A DNA stretch of 64,000 bases, taken from positions 26,202,722 through 26,266,721 of the forward strand of contig OX291550.1 of NCBI GenBank assembly GCA_946406115.1, written 5' to 3'. This DNA comes from Apoda limacodes (taxonomy: Eukaryota > Arthropoda > Insecta > Lepidoptera > Limacodidae). The notes under the pieces are model-generated. The model did not search any database. It was not told the origin of the DNA and worked only from the letters and a program-made list of their open reading frames with translations. Shown piece by piece: positions 34,266 to 45,443 of the stretch. Within the stretch, counting starts at the first letter, position 1. The number at the start of each line of letters is the position of its first letter. The position numbers were made by a program, and so were the translations under genes.

Positions 34266-34800
34266 ATATAACATATAATATTACACAGCAGACGTACATA
34301 AACATATATATTTATACTAAGAATACAAAGAAGTTTGCAAGAGCCGACCAGCCTCTACAGGCGGCACCCGTTCACAAGTATGACACATGAATCAGCCATC
34401 GCTTCGCTCAACCATGTTTTAGGGAACGTAACGACCTGACACACACGCCACCACCGCAGAAACACTTTGAGAGAGCATGACACACTCAAGCAACTCCAAT
34501 AAAAATTCGATTGTACTATATTCATCTTAATATATATAAATCTCGTGTCACAATATTTGTCCTCAATGGACTCCTAAACTACTGAACCGATTTTGATCAA
34601 ACTTCGTAAATATCTGTTATTTGATCCAACTTAAAAGATAGGATAGTTTTTATCTCGATATGTCAAGTGCGAGCCGGACTCGGGCACTATAGGTAAAAAC
34701 CAACTTTCGCCGGGTACAGAGGGACGGCAGCGGAACAACGTTCGCCGGGACAGCTAGTATAACATATAATATTACACAGCAGACGTATATATACATATAT
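34266..34800. repeat. Direct repeats of ATAACATATAATATTACAC flanking a dispersed repeat
   Basis: About 29 bp (ATAACATATAATATTACACAGCAGACGTA) occur at 34266 and again near 34762. Between them, from about 34520 to 34760, lies a separate repeat that starts TATATAAATCTCGTGTCACA, includes a GTGCGAGCCGGACTCGGGCAC core and ends GTTCGCCGGGACAGCTAGTA. Confidence 0.6.
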
Positions 34801-34980
34801 GTATACACATATATGCATATTTACGTTTTAAAAACATATAAATAAATAGGTATTCATATACATATTAAAGATAATTTAAAATACACATACATGCACATAT
34901 TCATATATACACATACAGACATATATTAATACATACATATAAATATACAAATACATATAAAAGATATAAAATAATAACAC

Positions 34981-35260
34981 TATACGTAAATTAACTTATA
35001 GGTCCTATCTGATTCAATCCTTGTTCGGCCGCCCGATAGCGGCGATAGCCCGATTGAACGAGCGGGTGCTACACACAAACACGCACTTTCAAACAGACGT
35101 CGCACACCCGAAAGTGGCCCAGCCCCTACACAACAGCCCGGCAACTAATGCACATCATTTAAACTACCATCACTTCGGAAACTAGCCTAAAGGGAGAAGA
35201 AGTGACAAGAAACTCCCGGATGTACACCTGTTACCAATCAGTCATGCAGGAACCAAGCCA
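34981..35260 (+). repeat. LINE 3'-end-like segment
   Basis: The segment includes CGGCCGCCCGATAGCGGCGA, a GCACACCCGAAAGTGGCCCA word and GGGAGAAGAAGTGACAAGAAACTC, which I recall from 3' regions of jockey-like LINEs. It is GC-richer than its surroundings. No coding frame remains. Confidence 0.45.
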
Positions 35261-35438
35261 TAAAGTACACAATATATATCCAAATATGTATGTACACTCA
35301 TACACGTACGTACTCGTGCGCCACACCCCCACACATCCAAAACCCCACCAAAACCAGGCAAGGCAAGTGCACATAGTGCATCCCCTGGTAGTTCGCCATC
35401 AAACGTAAATTAGTTAAGTTGTTATAGAAAACCTAACA

Positions 35439-35760
35439 TTAATTTAGTGTGATACTAGGCCATACAATTTTGTCATTCACATATTTCTTTACTTTCTTAC
35501 ATAGCAGATGTTTAATATAAAATTTAAACTGTTTGTCACCTAAGTTAAGAATTTCTACAGTTAACTTATTATAAAATTTTACACCGCTTCCCATAAATGA
35601 TTTGTTGGCTTTAGTAAGCCTAAACTGTGGCAAAGCAAGTTTATTTTTATTTCTCGTATTTAAGTTCTGCTTATCACTTAATATTGAAATTGATATATTG
35701 ACATGGTACCGTTAGATATATTGACATGTCTGGTCTGTTAACCTATTTTTACATATTTGT
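35439..35760 (-). pseudogene. Jockey-like LINE polymerase C-terminus, minus strand
   Basis: The minus-strand frame reads ...NTRNKNKLALPQFRLTK, then SFMGSGVKFYNKLTVEILNL, FKFYIKHLLCKK and VNDKIVW before the stop. The pattern SF.G..(I/V)(R/K)FYNK(I/L)P..I..L....FK...K..L..K.YY...D(Y) is known from jockey/CR1-type RT ends. It resembles the copy at 38039-38236. Confidence 0.75.
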
Positions 35761-36014
35761 GTTTTGTTTTATGAATGTTAGGGTGGGCTATTGAGCTACA
35801 GTAAGCTAACTAGCATTCAAGCAAGTACCAAAAAAATTAAACAGATGGCAATACTTTCGATCATTTCAGCGCCTGTGATGAAATTTTTCGGAACTAAAGG
35901 TATGAAGTAGGGAAGTGGGGGTTAAATCGTTTGTCATCGATCAAGAAAAATGAATTTGTGCACTTAAGAGCATGCCTGAAAAATAAAAAAATGTGTATGT
36001 ATGTAACATTCCAG
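35761..36014. other. Intron end before RNase Z exon
   Basis: The acceptor TAACATTCCAG directly precedes 36015. Nothing else is seen. Confidence 0.5.
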
Positions 36015-36210
36015 GTGTACGACGCAGATCCAGACAAGCGTAGCGCTCACCTTACGTCCGCAGTACTAGCCAGTATAGGAGTGGATGAAATAAACACGTG
36101 CCTGGTGTCGCACTGCCCTAATGCCTTCGGCGTCGCTGTGCACGTGGACCAACAGCACAAGGTCACATACTCTGGGGACACAATACCGTGTGAAGAGCTC
36201 ATTAATATTG
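36015..36210 (+). CDS. ELAC2: RNase Z long form, exon with SGDT motif
   Basis: The exon enters in phase 0 and leaves in phase 1 (ATT G|GTAAAC). It encodes TCLVSHCPNAFGVAV, the family's H-x4-AFG segment with a metal-site histidine, and VTYSGDTIPCEELINIG, where SGDT carries the bridging aspartate. Phases match the exons on both sides (26258 phase 0; 38623 phase 1). The short piece VYDADPDKRSAHLTSAVLAS at its start is the variable linker before this motif. Confidence 0.93.
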
Positions 36211-37298
36211 GTAAACTTAATAATGTATAAAAGGTACTCCTAATAACCTATAAATCGCTCATTACCATGCGTACTTTAACAGCTGCTCCGAACTGAGTCT
36301 GCACCACTTTGATTCTTGCACAGGACACACACTTGTGATTGTCTTTAGTTTGTATGTTTTTTTATGTATAATGTGATTTTGTTTACAAAAAAAGAAAAAA
36401 TTTTGTAAACACCATGCTTAGTTTGGGACCTGATGGCGCGGTGTCTTATGTCCAGGACTATTTATTATTACATAATGGGAATATGGGGGGGATTTATCTT
36501 TTAGTTGCATGCTAGGCCAAGTAAATTTAGCAGATTTATACGTCCATGTTTGTTTTCTCAGTATTTTTCTTGTTTTTATTGAGGCCGGTGAATTGAAGTA
36601 TCGAAGATAAGCTATTTAAGAGCCAGTAGTACTTAATTTCACTTTTTTTAGTAGGTATTTGTTTGAATCTGCTCTACTGATTTAGTGAAATTTAATAATC
36701 GTGTCTAATTTTCTTCTCACTCCTTTTTAAACTGTTTTACAAATAAGTCTTAAAAATTATACTATTAGTTTACATTGGCATAGGATTTATGTACTACTAA
36801 AAAACTGTAAAGTGTAAAATGAATTGTATTTTAATGAACACATCAATAAGTTAAGATGTAGCTGCACTGCTCACTCACGCTTAGTTATATATTGCGTCGT
36901 CCTTGCCTTGTAATGACTCATGGTTACTGCCGCGTACTCTCCAGTGGCTCTTAAGTTCACATACATGATAGACAGATGCCCTCGATAATAGACAATAGAT
37001 TTAACTTATCTACAAATAGCATTGACAACTTCCGATAACAGCTATCTGTTAAAAAGCATTGACTGATAGAGTTTGTTATGTTTTCAAAACCAGTTTTTGA
37101 TGTGTAATCCTAATGTATATTGCCAAATATATTTATACATATAAGTTACATATAAAATCTGTTTGTTAAGGGGAAATATTTCGTTGTTTTTCTACATACA
37201 AACGTATTCTTCTGTTTCCTCTCTGGATTTCGGCATTAAAGCTGTGATTTTTTTATGTATGATAGATACACAATCACTATGTCTGCATGTCTTTTTTA
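36211..37298. other. Intron with SINE tail fragment
   Basis: At 36405-36475 CATGCTTAGTTTGGGACCTG followed by TTATGTCCAGGACTATTTATT is a SINE tail related to 33040 and 45900. The rest is ordinary AT-rich intron. Confidence 0.5.
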
Positions 37299-37698
37299 GG
37301 GTTCCGTACCCAAAGAGTACAAACGGGACCCTATTACTAAGACTTCGCAGTCAGTCTGATAGACAGTTGAAATTTTCACAGATGATTTACCTTTTTCTGT
37401 TGCGGCTATAACAACAAATGCTAAAAAAATAGAATAAAATGAATATTTAAGGGAGCTCCCATACAACAAACGTAATTTTTTTGCTTGTTTTAGCTCGATA
37501 TTGATGACGGCAACAGGTAGACGCTTGAAATATTTACAAAATATTTAGTTATTCACTTTTAAAAATAAATAATTAATTAAAAAAAAAACATTTTTTTAAG
37601 GGGGCTGCCATACAAGAAACGTGTTTTTTTCTGCCGTTTTTATAGATAATGGTACGGAACCCTTCGTGCGCGAGTCCGACTCGCACTTGGTTTTTTTT
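37299..37698 (+). repeat. AGGGTTCCGTACC...CGACTCGCACTTGG element, second nearly complete copy
   Basis: It starts AGGGTTCCGTACCCAAAGAG, has GACAGTTGAAATTTTCACAG, a tandem-like doubled middle (two GGGGGCTCCCATACAA-type blocks) and ends GGTACGGAACCCTTCGTGCG then GAGTCCGACTCGCACTTGG. It belongs with 28951-29346. Confidence 0.75.
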
Positions 37699-38038
37699 TT
37701 AAATGCCATTCCTATGAAAAACTGCCAAAAAGTCCAAAACATTGCCTCTATCACAAATGAGTAGAAAACGCGTGAGATAAATGAACCATTTCTATTTTTT
37801 TATTTATTTTATGTCCACAATTATAGGACACTTACAACATATACAATACAAAAATAACAATGTACATAGGTCAAGCTTATCTCTAGTTTAGATCTCTTAC
37901 AGCTGACCCAAGAAAGTGAGAGCTGTACAAAGTGAGCGGGTAATACATGTGCACTGAGATTACAAAAATAGATATATAAATTATGTATACTTAAATATAC
38001 TCTAATCCTAATACATAATAATTACTTATATATCTACT

Positions 38039-38236
38039 TTGTTGGTGCATGATACACGTCTACACAAAATAAGTAACTCTTTTATGGGGCAATGTATACA
38101 CTTTTACAACAAAGTTCCCAATAAAATTCAAAATCTATCAATAAGAAAATTTAAATCTTTTATCAAGCAGGTACTTTGTAAAAAGGCATACTGCAATATT
38201 TCAGACTATGTAAATGATAAAAATCCTTGGGACTGA
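38039..38236 (+). pseudogene. Jockey-like LINE polymerase C-terminus, plus strand
   Basis: The frame reads DTRLHKISNSFMGQCIHFYN, KVPNKIQNLSIRKFKSFIKQ, VLCKKAYCNISDYVNDKNPW and a stop, the usual end of a jockey-type RT. Only about 65 codons remain. The upstream DNA (37800-38040) shows no further RT. Confidence 0.75.
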
Positions 38237-38423
38237 TGATGCTCAATTACAGGATGCATAGGTAAACCAAATTAAAATGGAAATAACATAAAATTGTACG
38301 ACTAATTTTTTTTTATTTAAAACATTAATTGTATTTTTAGTTTATTTGTATTATTGATAGTGTTTTTAAAAGAGTAACTATCGAGTTTCTTGCCGGAATC
38401 TTCTCGGTACAAATCAACAACAT

Positions 38424-38597
38424 TGTGAACCGGCGGGAAGGTGGGAGGGTTCAAAGTCAAAGTCAAAATGGTTTATTCAAATAAGGATTGAACCCTATCA
38501 CCTTCCCGCCGGTTCACAAAATAATTTTTTATAACTTTGACGATTCAAAAGTGATTGTAAAATCCTTATTTGAATAAACCGTTTTGACTTTGACTTT
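38424..38597. repeat. Two interlocked inverted repeats
   Basis: TGTGAACCGGCGGGAAGGT (38424-38442) pairs with 38500-38518, and the 37-bp AAAGTCAAAGTCAAAATGGT... block (38453-38489) pairs with 38561-38597. The arms alternate (a, b, a', b'), so they cannot all pair in a single simple hairpin. The CAAAGTCAAA word is common in LINE-derived lepidopteran repeats. Confidence 0.75.
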
Positions 38598-38622
38598 TGA
38601 AATTCTTGTTGTATTGAAACAG

Positions 38623-38855
38623 GTAAAGATTCATCGCTGTTGATACACGAAGCAACTATGGAGGACGAGTTGGCCGACGAGGCTCGCATTAAGATGCACT
38701 CGACGACCTCGCAGGCGATCGAGGTCGGGCAAAAGATGGGTGCGCGCTACACTGTCCTCACGCACTTTAGTCAGCGGTACGCGCGCCTGCCGAGACTGAA
38801 CCCACATATACTCCACAACAATAACAGCGTCGGCATAGCTTTCGATAATATGCAG
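38623..38855 (+). CDS. ELAC2: RNase Z long form, exon with HEAT and HST motifs
   Basis: The exon enters in phase 1 (GGT completed across the junction) and ends in phase 0 before GTTTGT. It encodes KDSSLLIHEATMEDELADEA, KMHSTTSQAIEVGQKMGARY and TVLTHFSQRYARLP. HEAT, HST and the HFSQRY histidine are the family's conserved catalytic and metal-coordinating elements. The last part, NNNSVGIAFDNMQ, matches the usual VG(I/V)AFD(H/N)M end of the domain. Confidence 0.95.
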
Positions 38856-39549
38856 GTTTGTGATTTGTGGAGATTTTTTAGATCTATACATATAAAATGC
38901 TTTGTCCTGAATGACTGACTGACGATCAACGCACAGCCTAAACCGCTGATCGTAGAGACCTGAAACTTGGAGGGTGTGTTCTTTGTATGACGTAGGCATC
39001 CGATAAGAAAGGATTTTCCGAAAGGGTCAAGTGCGAGTCGGACTCGCGGAATAAGGGTAAACCGATTGTAATAATTTTTTGGTAAGTTGTTATGCACACG
39101 CTGGGGAAGGTTTCTGAATTAGTACAACCCTTTCACAATTTATATATATATATACAGCTGGTGGTCAAAAATCAAAACAACAGTCGCCATATTGAAAAGG
39201 TATGAACTTACAACGACACTAGCGTCAAAAAAATACACACATATAAGATTTTCAACAAATATCATAGTATTTAAACCAGCTACAGTCTGATATGATTTTT
39301 CTGTAGTCGTGTTTCACAGTGTGTTTCGGGACTTGGTCTACATATTATGTAAGAGCAATTTTAACAAAAAAAAAAACTTTGCTTGGTCTGTCGGTTAACA
39401 TATAACACAAAATCCATGTTACTAATGGGTGACAAGTGCAAAACGAGTCCATTACGCGCAATAACAATGATTTAGTTAGAGCAGTGACTAAGATTTAAAT
39501 GATAAACATTTATAGGTACCATTATTTAAACTTAATCGAACGATTACAG
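38856..39549. other. Last RNase Z intron, with repeat fragments
   Basis: 39020-39115 holds one unit of the CAAGTGCGAGTCGGACTCGC family (compare 27093-27490). 39161-39215 is a partial copy of the MITE at 5473 and 47457 (GGTGGTCAAAAATCAAAACA, TACAACGACACTAGCG). The acceptor is CGATTACAG. Confidence 0.6.
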
Positions 39550-39876
39550 ATCACCATGGGCGACTTAGACCTCCTCCCACACATGTACGCGCCCTTACAG
39601 CTGATGTTCGCCGAACATTGCGTAGAGATGGAACTAAAGGCGGCTCACAGGAGTCGACAGAAAGAAAGAGACGAAGAGAGAAGAAAGGAGCTCAAGCCCA
39701 AATCTTCCAAGTCCCCACCCGGTATAAGAAAGTTCCACACTATTAGCGTTAACACTGACATAGACAAAGATACGGAAAATAGTATAGAAGAGGATACCAT
39801 AGACAATAGGATTGTTGAGACTGATGTCATAGACAGAAATATAAGTGATAGTATCGAAGATCTTAGTTGTAGCTAA
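39550..39876 (+). CDS. ELAC2: RNase Z long form, terminal exon
   Basis: The exon continues in phase 0 with ITMGDLDLLPHMYAPLQLMF, AEHCVEMELKAAHRSRQKER and a charged tail (DEERRKELKPKSSKSPPGIR, then an acidic Ser/Asp/Glu/Ile-rich end DRNISDSIEDLSCS). The first part matches the GD...P.L..PL..LF...(E/V)EME end of the family; the acidic tail of about 50 residues has no family resemblance. The stop is followed 93 bases later by AATAAA. Confidence 0.92.
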   Translation: MTMGDLDLLPHMYAPLQLMFAEHCVEMELKAAHRSRQKERDEERRKELKPKSSKSPPGIRKFHTISVNTDIDKDTENSIEEDTIDNRIVETDVIDRNISDSIEDLSCS

Positions 39877-39968
39877 ACAGTTTGTGATTTATAGTTATAA
39901 TGTTGTTGAATTTCATACATATTCATGTATATTAGTTTAAGTTTATTTGTTATGTAAATTATAGAAGA

Positions 39969-39974
39969 ATAAAT
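39969..39974 (+). terminator. Poly(A) signal of RNase Z
   Basis: AATAAA lies 93 bases after the stop codon of the last RNase Z exon. Confidence 0.6.
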
Positions 39975-41094
39975 TATTTTGATTGCTTGTTATGTAGTTT
40001 TTATTGAAGTAGGTTTACGCATGTATTTTTGAACCTTTAGTAGTTAATAGTTTCATACTTATAAGTACCTATAAGTTATTTTAAAAACGCGTCAAAAAAC
40101 TAGAATACCTAGCTAGCGAGGTCTACAACGTGATTTACGTACACAAATGCGTTTAAGTCTTAATTTGCCGCACTGCATCTTTATTGCAACGAACGAACAG
40201 AATACATATATACTTTGTATTTAGATAACACAATATTTTTTAAGGTTAACAATATAATTTGAGATTCGGAGGTCAAAAAATCCAAGACTACAGGGTCGTA
40301 CGTCTTGTCATCGCAATACGCCACCGTCTTCTAGTAGCGGCTCCAATACGAACATCAATCGCTAGTAGCACATCACCTGACGTAATGGATTTGGCCATTC
40401 ATGTGGCTACGCTATTTAGTCGTTTGCTGGATTATCGTCAGTGCAAACATGTTGTATCCTTCGCACCACAATCACATCGCCAGTGTGGCCCCGGCCTTAC
40501 CGTCTGGAAAATCTTTGTGATATAAAATTGCATGTATAATAAACTACTATTCATTTAAAAATGGCAGCTCCATTGTCCTGGCTTTTCTCATATGACAACA
40601 GTTGTTAAGCCAAATCAGAGGCTTTATAGACAATTAAGGCTGACAGCCGACTGACTATTAGCTTGACAACGTGCGCCATCACTAGGGCAGTGTACTATGG
40701 CCTAAGCCCCTTTCTCCAAGGAGAGGTCTCTGCCCTGTATCGAGTCGTATAACGGCTGAGGCTGAGGTATAGACCAAAAAATGATCGACGGTCCCCAACT
40801 AAAACAGTCGAACTTTTTAGTACGCGAAATTAATGACTTTATCGACGAAATTAAACAGACATCATACATAGATCCGACACGATGACTTATTTCGAATATC
40901 TTAAAATGAAATAAAAAGTTTAGCCTTAAATGTGTTATAAAAATTTATGTTTTCATTTCCTTTGATATAATAACTTCGAAAAGGAACCGTTTTTCGTTGG
41001 AACCGTCAAAATTGTAGTTCAATGTTTTAAGTAGGTATTGGACACTCGATCCACATTTTTGTAATTTGGTTTCGACGTGACGCAGTACCAGCAG
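39975..41094. other. Intergenic region, possible promoter/5' exon of the next gene
   Basis: At 40690-40790 a LINE/SINE-type tail (GGCCTAAGCCCCTTTCTCCA ... ATAACGGCTGAGGC) is present. 40270-40510 is GC-richer with an 88-codon open frame of no known kind. No 5' exon for the gene starting at 41095 could be fixed. Confidence 0.4.
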
Positions 41095-41208
41095 TGAAGT
41101 CGTCGATGCATACCCGGTCGAAGAGTCTGACTAGAGCCAGGAGCCACATGACCACGTCGTGCAATGCGCCGCGCACCCACGTCACTTACACAGAGAGTCA
41201 CGCCTCCA
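41095..41208 (+). CDS. Basic Ser/Arg-rich protein of unknown function, first visible exon
   Basis: I do not recognise this gene. The exon follows CCAGCAG (weak acceptor), is 114 bases, and ends in phase 1 before GTAAGT. It reads KSSMHTRSKSLTRARSHMTT and on. The first ATG in the frame is at 41106; an in-frame stop lies at 41028, so translation can start there if the upstream exon is non-coding. Joined to the exons at 42389, 43908, 44737, 45363, 46771, 47392, 48196, 48830, 49617, 51396, 52783, 61952 and 62261 it gives one uninterrupted frame of about 433 codons. The protein is rich in Ser, Thr, Lys, Arg and Asn with many SPT/SPS/TPM proline-directed sites, no signal peptide and no membrane segment, so probably disordered, nuclear or cytoskeletal (inference). 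Every internal exon is a multiple of three and every junction is phase 1. Confidence 0.7.
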
Positions 41209-42388
41209 GTAAGTATCATTTTAACCGTTTTCAATATATAAAAAATACTTCAGCTTTAGGAGACTTTAGTACAATTTTATTGTCGGCTCCGGGGCTCAGT
41301 GACTCACTGCTGAATCAAGTAGCGTAGGTTTGATTACCACACGGAACAAACATTTATGTAATTCACTTTTTTTAGGCTTTAGGAGGGGAAGGGGCGTTTT
41401 CTAGATGTGATATGATATTAACATGAAACTGATTTTCATATTTATCGTAAATGTTGGTCATTGAAAAACAGCATAAATTGTGGCCATAGAAAAAAAAATT
41501 GAGAATATTAAGAGACTCTACTATAAATACAAACAGCTTATTAAAAAATGAGGTGGAAATTCAAAAAGCAAGGTTAATTTTAGGGCACAACTATACTAAT
41601 ACTATAAATGCGATAGTAACTTTATCAGTCTGTTACCTCTTTCGCTTAAACTGCTGTACCGATTGCGATGAAAGTTGGCATGGAGATAGATTGAGTCCCA
41701 CGGAAGGACATGGGCTACTTAAAAACGTCAGGTCTGTCGTTTTTTTTTTTTTTCAATAATTAAGAAGTTGCTGTTGAAATCCAACACTAAAACCCGAATT
41801 TAGGGCGGGTGGAACCGCGGGCAAAAGCCAGTAATTTATGAACCTAAAATAAATAGTGTACTATTTAGTATCGCAATTTGTTTTGTTACGACGACTGTAC
41901 GTTTTCATTCAACGTTAACGTTTCTACCCCCTAGACCTAATACGATTTGCAGGTTTTTATTTAACATGATGAAAATGTAGATGTTAGGGAATCCAGGGGC
42001 CTATTGAATAAACGTGACAATTGTAAATTAAATATATACTGATGCTCATAGATTCTGCAATCTTAGATGTGTAATGTACTTCGAATTGTAAAAGTAATTA
42101 ACAATTGTCATGTTTGTTTAAATATGCCTTGATTTGTACGTTTTATTTTAATGACATGTTGTTTGTATACAATTAAAAACAAGATCTTCACAGTATTCTT
42201 AACAAAGTCCTGTTTTCGTCAAAAAAAAGGTTACACACATTTTTTTGACGCTAACTACACTGCTTGCTACAACAACGAAAAAGGATAAGTAAGAGAAAAA
42301 TATATCCATTCCTTTTACTGCAACAAAAAATCTTACCCTACACAGCAGTTGCATCAAAACTATCTTAATTATTAAATAATTTTCGCAG
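41209..42388. other. Intron with SINE and dispersed repeat
   Basis: 41281-41375 carries a SINE head (GGGGCTCAGTGACTCACTGC, GTAGGTTTGATTACCACACG, then ACAAACATTTATG). 41580-41832 is a relative of the repeat at 29757-29970, with CTGCTGTACCGATTGCGATG, AAAGTTGGCATGGAGATAG and GGGTGGAACCGCGGGCAAAAG. Confidence 0.6.
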
Positions 42389-42478
42389 GACTAAGGCAAG
42401 AATTAAAAGGGTTGCCAATCTGCGGTGTAGTACGAACGTCGCCTAGCAAAGTGTCCGCTGCTGCGCCCAAAAACTCAA
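42389..42478 (+). CDS. Unknown Ser/Arg-rich protein, exon 2
   Basis: A 90-base exon between TAATTTTCGCAG and GTAATG, phase 1 at both ends. It encodes LRQELKGLPICGVVRTSPSK and VSAAAPKNS. It continues the frame of the exon at 41095 (codon AGA across the junction). Confidence 0.75.
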
Positions 42479-43907
42479 GTAATGTTATAGAAGTTATAAA
42501 TTCCATCAGTATAAATAAGTAAAAATTTAACACCCAATAATGATATTAAGCAAAAACCTAACGTTCAATAAAAAATAATTAATCTACTTTAAAGCCATAT
42601 TAAAAGAAGTTTGTACGTGCATTCATGTTAGGTTATCTAATACCTATTTAAGTTAAGTAATTAATTAACTTATATTTCGCCCCCGTTCAAAAGTACTTGT
42701 TTCTAAAGAACCCTAACCAAGGTGTAGACCATAGTATAATCCCTATCATTGGAAATTTAAATAGATCATAACGCAAACTGATACAATGGATTCGAAACCC
42801 ATTAGCGGTGAAGGTTTTTTTAAAAACAAGTTGTTAAATAAGGTGAACTTAACCTTTTTTCAAGAACTTGTTTTATTGACAGCTGTAAAACATGACCATG
42901 ACAGTGTTTCTGAACTCAATTTTCTGTTAAAAATAAATTACAGCTTTTTATTACTTTTTGTTAAAATGTAGTGGGAAACAAATAAACAAAATAACAATTC
43001 ATCTTAATTTTTTTCATTTTTTTTTTGTTTATATCTCTATACATCTTTAGTCATTTTGTAGGTACTGTTCTCAGTAAAAAAAAAACTAAAAATAAAATGT
43101 AATATTCTCGTAAAGAACATAAAATGACCAACGCAAAATTCCATCGCCCAGAGGTTCAGAATAATTTAATTAGTTGAATTTGCTTAACACCCACCTACAC
43201 CCTGTATTTTATCTTAATAAACATATTGAAATCAACTTGTGTTTTCAAATTTTATATTATTGCTAAATTTAAGGATCAACACACACTGGGATAAAATCGT
43301 TGAGCCGAAGCGCCCCTCCTTCTCCGCAACGAGAAGACGAAAGCAACCTGCCAAAAGGTCACGACGAACTAACTAACATAGGTATTCTACTTCAGTGTAT
43401 ATTCCTTGGATTTCAACAATCTTTGAACTGTTCAAAAATATCATAAAAGTGAATAATTTGCTTTTAACAAAATAAAAGACCGTGATCGGTTGTATCATAT
43501 GTTATTCTGTTATGTTGTATCATATGCTGTAAAGTAGTCACGTACTATGAATGTATTTAGTGCACAGCTAAGAAGCGTTAAGAAACTACACACCGGATGC
43601 AAAAAGCTATTAGGAAAAGTATACGAGGTTCTAAAGATTTTGACAGCTCTATAATATCAAAAGAATATGAATAATTACATTTCTAGGCTCTTTATTTAAG
43701 CCCACGAAGCCAAGCTCAGGTATAAATTTAAAAAGAAACTGTCTTATTGACGGGTTTGATTTTATGACAAACATTTCTGTTTGTATTGAATTAGGTTGTT
43801 CTCTGTTTATAATATAAAAATATTTACAAAAAGTACACATAGTAAGACTTGATTCGTTGAATATTTATTATTATTGTTTTTGTCGTTGCTTATAAACGTA
43901 CCTTCAG
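42479..43907. other. Intron
   Basis: AT-rich intron. Short open frames at 42786-42971 and 43649-43840 have no splice context. No repeat family is recognised. Confidence 0.45.
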
Positions 43908-44009
43908 TTCGCACAGTCAGCCTTTGCTCAAATCTGAAGGAGAAGGCGGAGAGAGTCAAAGACGCTTGCGCCGCAGCTTCGATCGCCTTCGGAAGCTCTT
44001 TTATGCAAG
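43908..44009 (+). CDS. Unknown Ser/Arg-rich protein, exon 3
   Basis: A 102-base exon between ACCTTCAG and GTGAGT, phase 1 at both ends. It encodes RTVSLCSNLKEKAERVKDAC followed by AAASIAFGSSFMQ, the most helix-like segment of the protein. Confidence 0.78.
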
Positions 44010-44736
44010 GTGAGTTGTGTACTTATCTATAGGACGGACGCGTAGCACAAAGAATTTTGTACATTGACCTTTTACTTTTTAGCCTGTGTTCAATGGTCAA
44101 ATACAAATAGTAATAATTTCTGATGACAGCGCGACGGCAAATAATTATGCGCGTGCAACAGAGACAAATAGTGACCGGTCATTGAACGAAATTCTTCGCG
44201 TCCGTGCTATACTTTATATCTGTTTTAGTACGTTGTACACACCGGTGTATCTAGAAACCCTGTCCTGATGTAGACCGTTGCTAACTTCTTATGTTTGTGT
44301 GAACACGTACCTACTGTAAAACATTGGTTGAATTTCTGGTCATGGAAGTGACAATTTTTTATTCGTAGATCCTACGAGTATAAACTATTATTTACAAGAT
44401 TGTTTGTCTCGCATGCGTTACGCGAGAACTGTCAAGTAGTTATTGCGTGTGATGAAACTTTGTCTAGTGATCCGAGTAGCACATACATAATCTTCCTAAA
44501 CATGAATTCTTAATCACATAGGGTACGAAAGTTTACTATACCATTCAATACTTACGCACGCGGTGATGGTACTGGTGATAGACTTAAAAACGATCTCCAT
44601 TTAAATAAGACAATCGTCCAGTCGGCTTGCACTAAGCATTTTCCGTGCCGTCCGTTTCTAAAGAGCCATGTCTGCCGGAGAGGGTTTTGCTGTGGACATG
44701 ATGATTTACCTTGTAGCAAATTATGACGATTTGCAG
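44010..44736. other. Intron
   Basis: No feature is recognised in this intron. The acceptor is TTTGCAG at its end. Confidence 0.4.
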
Positions 44737-44868
44737 GTCGCACCAAGTCACCTAACCCGTCCCGGCGATCCGTTACGTCGACTGAACGTACTTTCGCAAA
44801 GAACTTTACCAACAAAAAGTACAAGACAGTGAAACAATGTTACCCAAAATCAAGTTGTGCTGTACCTG
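44737..44868 (+). CDS. Unknown Ser/Arg-rich protein, exon 4 (probable)
   Basis: A 132-base open segment between GATTTGCAG and GTACGT, phase 1 at both ends and free of stops. It encodes RTKSPNPSRRSVTSTERTFA and KNFTNKKYKTVKQCYPKSSC. Length, phase and composition match the neighbours. The acceptor lacks a strong pyrimidine tract, so it may be a cassette exon or absent from some transcripts. Confidence 0.6.
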
Positions 44869-45362
44869 GTACGTATGACCCGTATTCTTTTTACTAGTCT
44901 ATTTGTGACTATTTCAAACAGATCTATTTTAAACAGTTACAAATAGCTCCGTAGCGATAAGATTACCATTTATTTAAGTTATTTTTAACGTGCAGTAACA
45001 TTTTGGGCTATTAGGCAATAGCCGGATCCTGACTGAGCCAGCTGCCTCCTGACTGAGCCAGCTGCCTCGCGTGGCAGCCTCAGACGCTTCCCGCACAACG
45101 TTTGCCACGCGAGACAGCCTCGGTCTATAAATATTTTGCCCGAAGTTATATGAAAGGCGGAGGCATTAATTTCATGGTTGAGAATAAGGTGTATTTATAA
45201 TTTTATCCCAACAACTGTAAAATTCTTTTGTTTGTTATTTTAACCTGTGTCCGTACTTCAAATAACGGCGACGAGACAGCAATCGGTCGCAAGCAATGTC
45301 GTAATGTCTAATAATGAGAAAGAGTTTTTTTTTAAATATCTTTCTTTTTCCGTTTACTTTAG
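44869..45362. repeat. Intron with tandem 20-mer and hairpin
   Basis: GACTGAGCCAGCTGCCTCCT is repeated in tandem at 45031 and 45051, and CTCGCGTGGCA (45066-45076) is reverse-complemented at 45103-45113. The GC-rich block stands out from the AT-rich intron. Confidence 0.65.
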
Positions 45363-45443
45363 AACCCAGTAATGGTTATGGAGCACCTTTAGTGACGCCG
45401 ATGAACAAAAGACTGACTATCATGCGAGGAGTAGAGCATTCCT
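45363..45443 (+). CDS. Unknown Ser/Arg-rich protein, exon 5
   Basis: An 81-base exon between GTTTACTTTAG and GTAAGC, phase 1 at both ends. It encodes PSNGYGAPLVTPMNKRLTIM and RGVEHS. TPMNKR has the form of a proline-directed phosphorylation site. Confidence 0.78.

Noticed and set aside
38631..38999. Minus-strand frames over the RNase Z exon
   Set aside because: They are antisense shadows of the exon with the HEAT and HST motifs.
40259..40525. 88-codon open frame in the intergenic region after RNase Z
   Set aside because: No recognisable family, no splice context to either neighbour; GC-rich repeat DNA is the simpler explanation.
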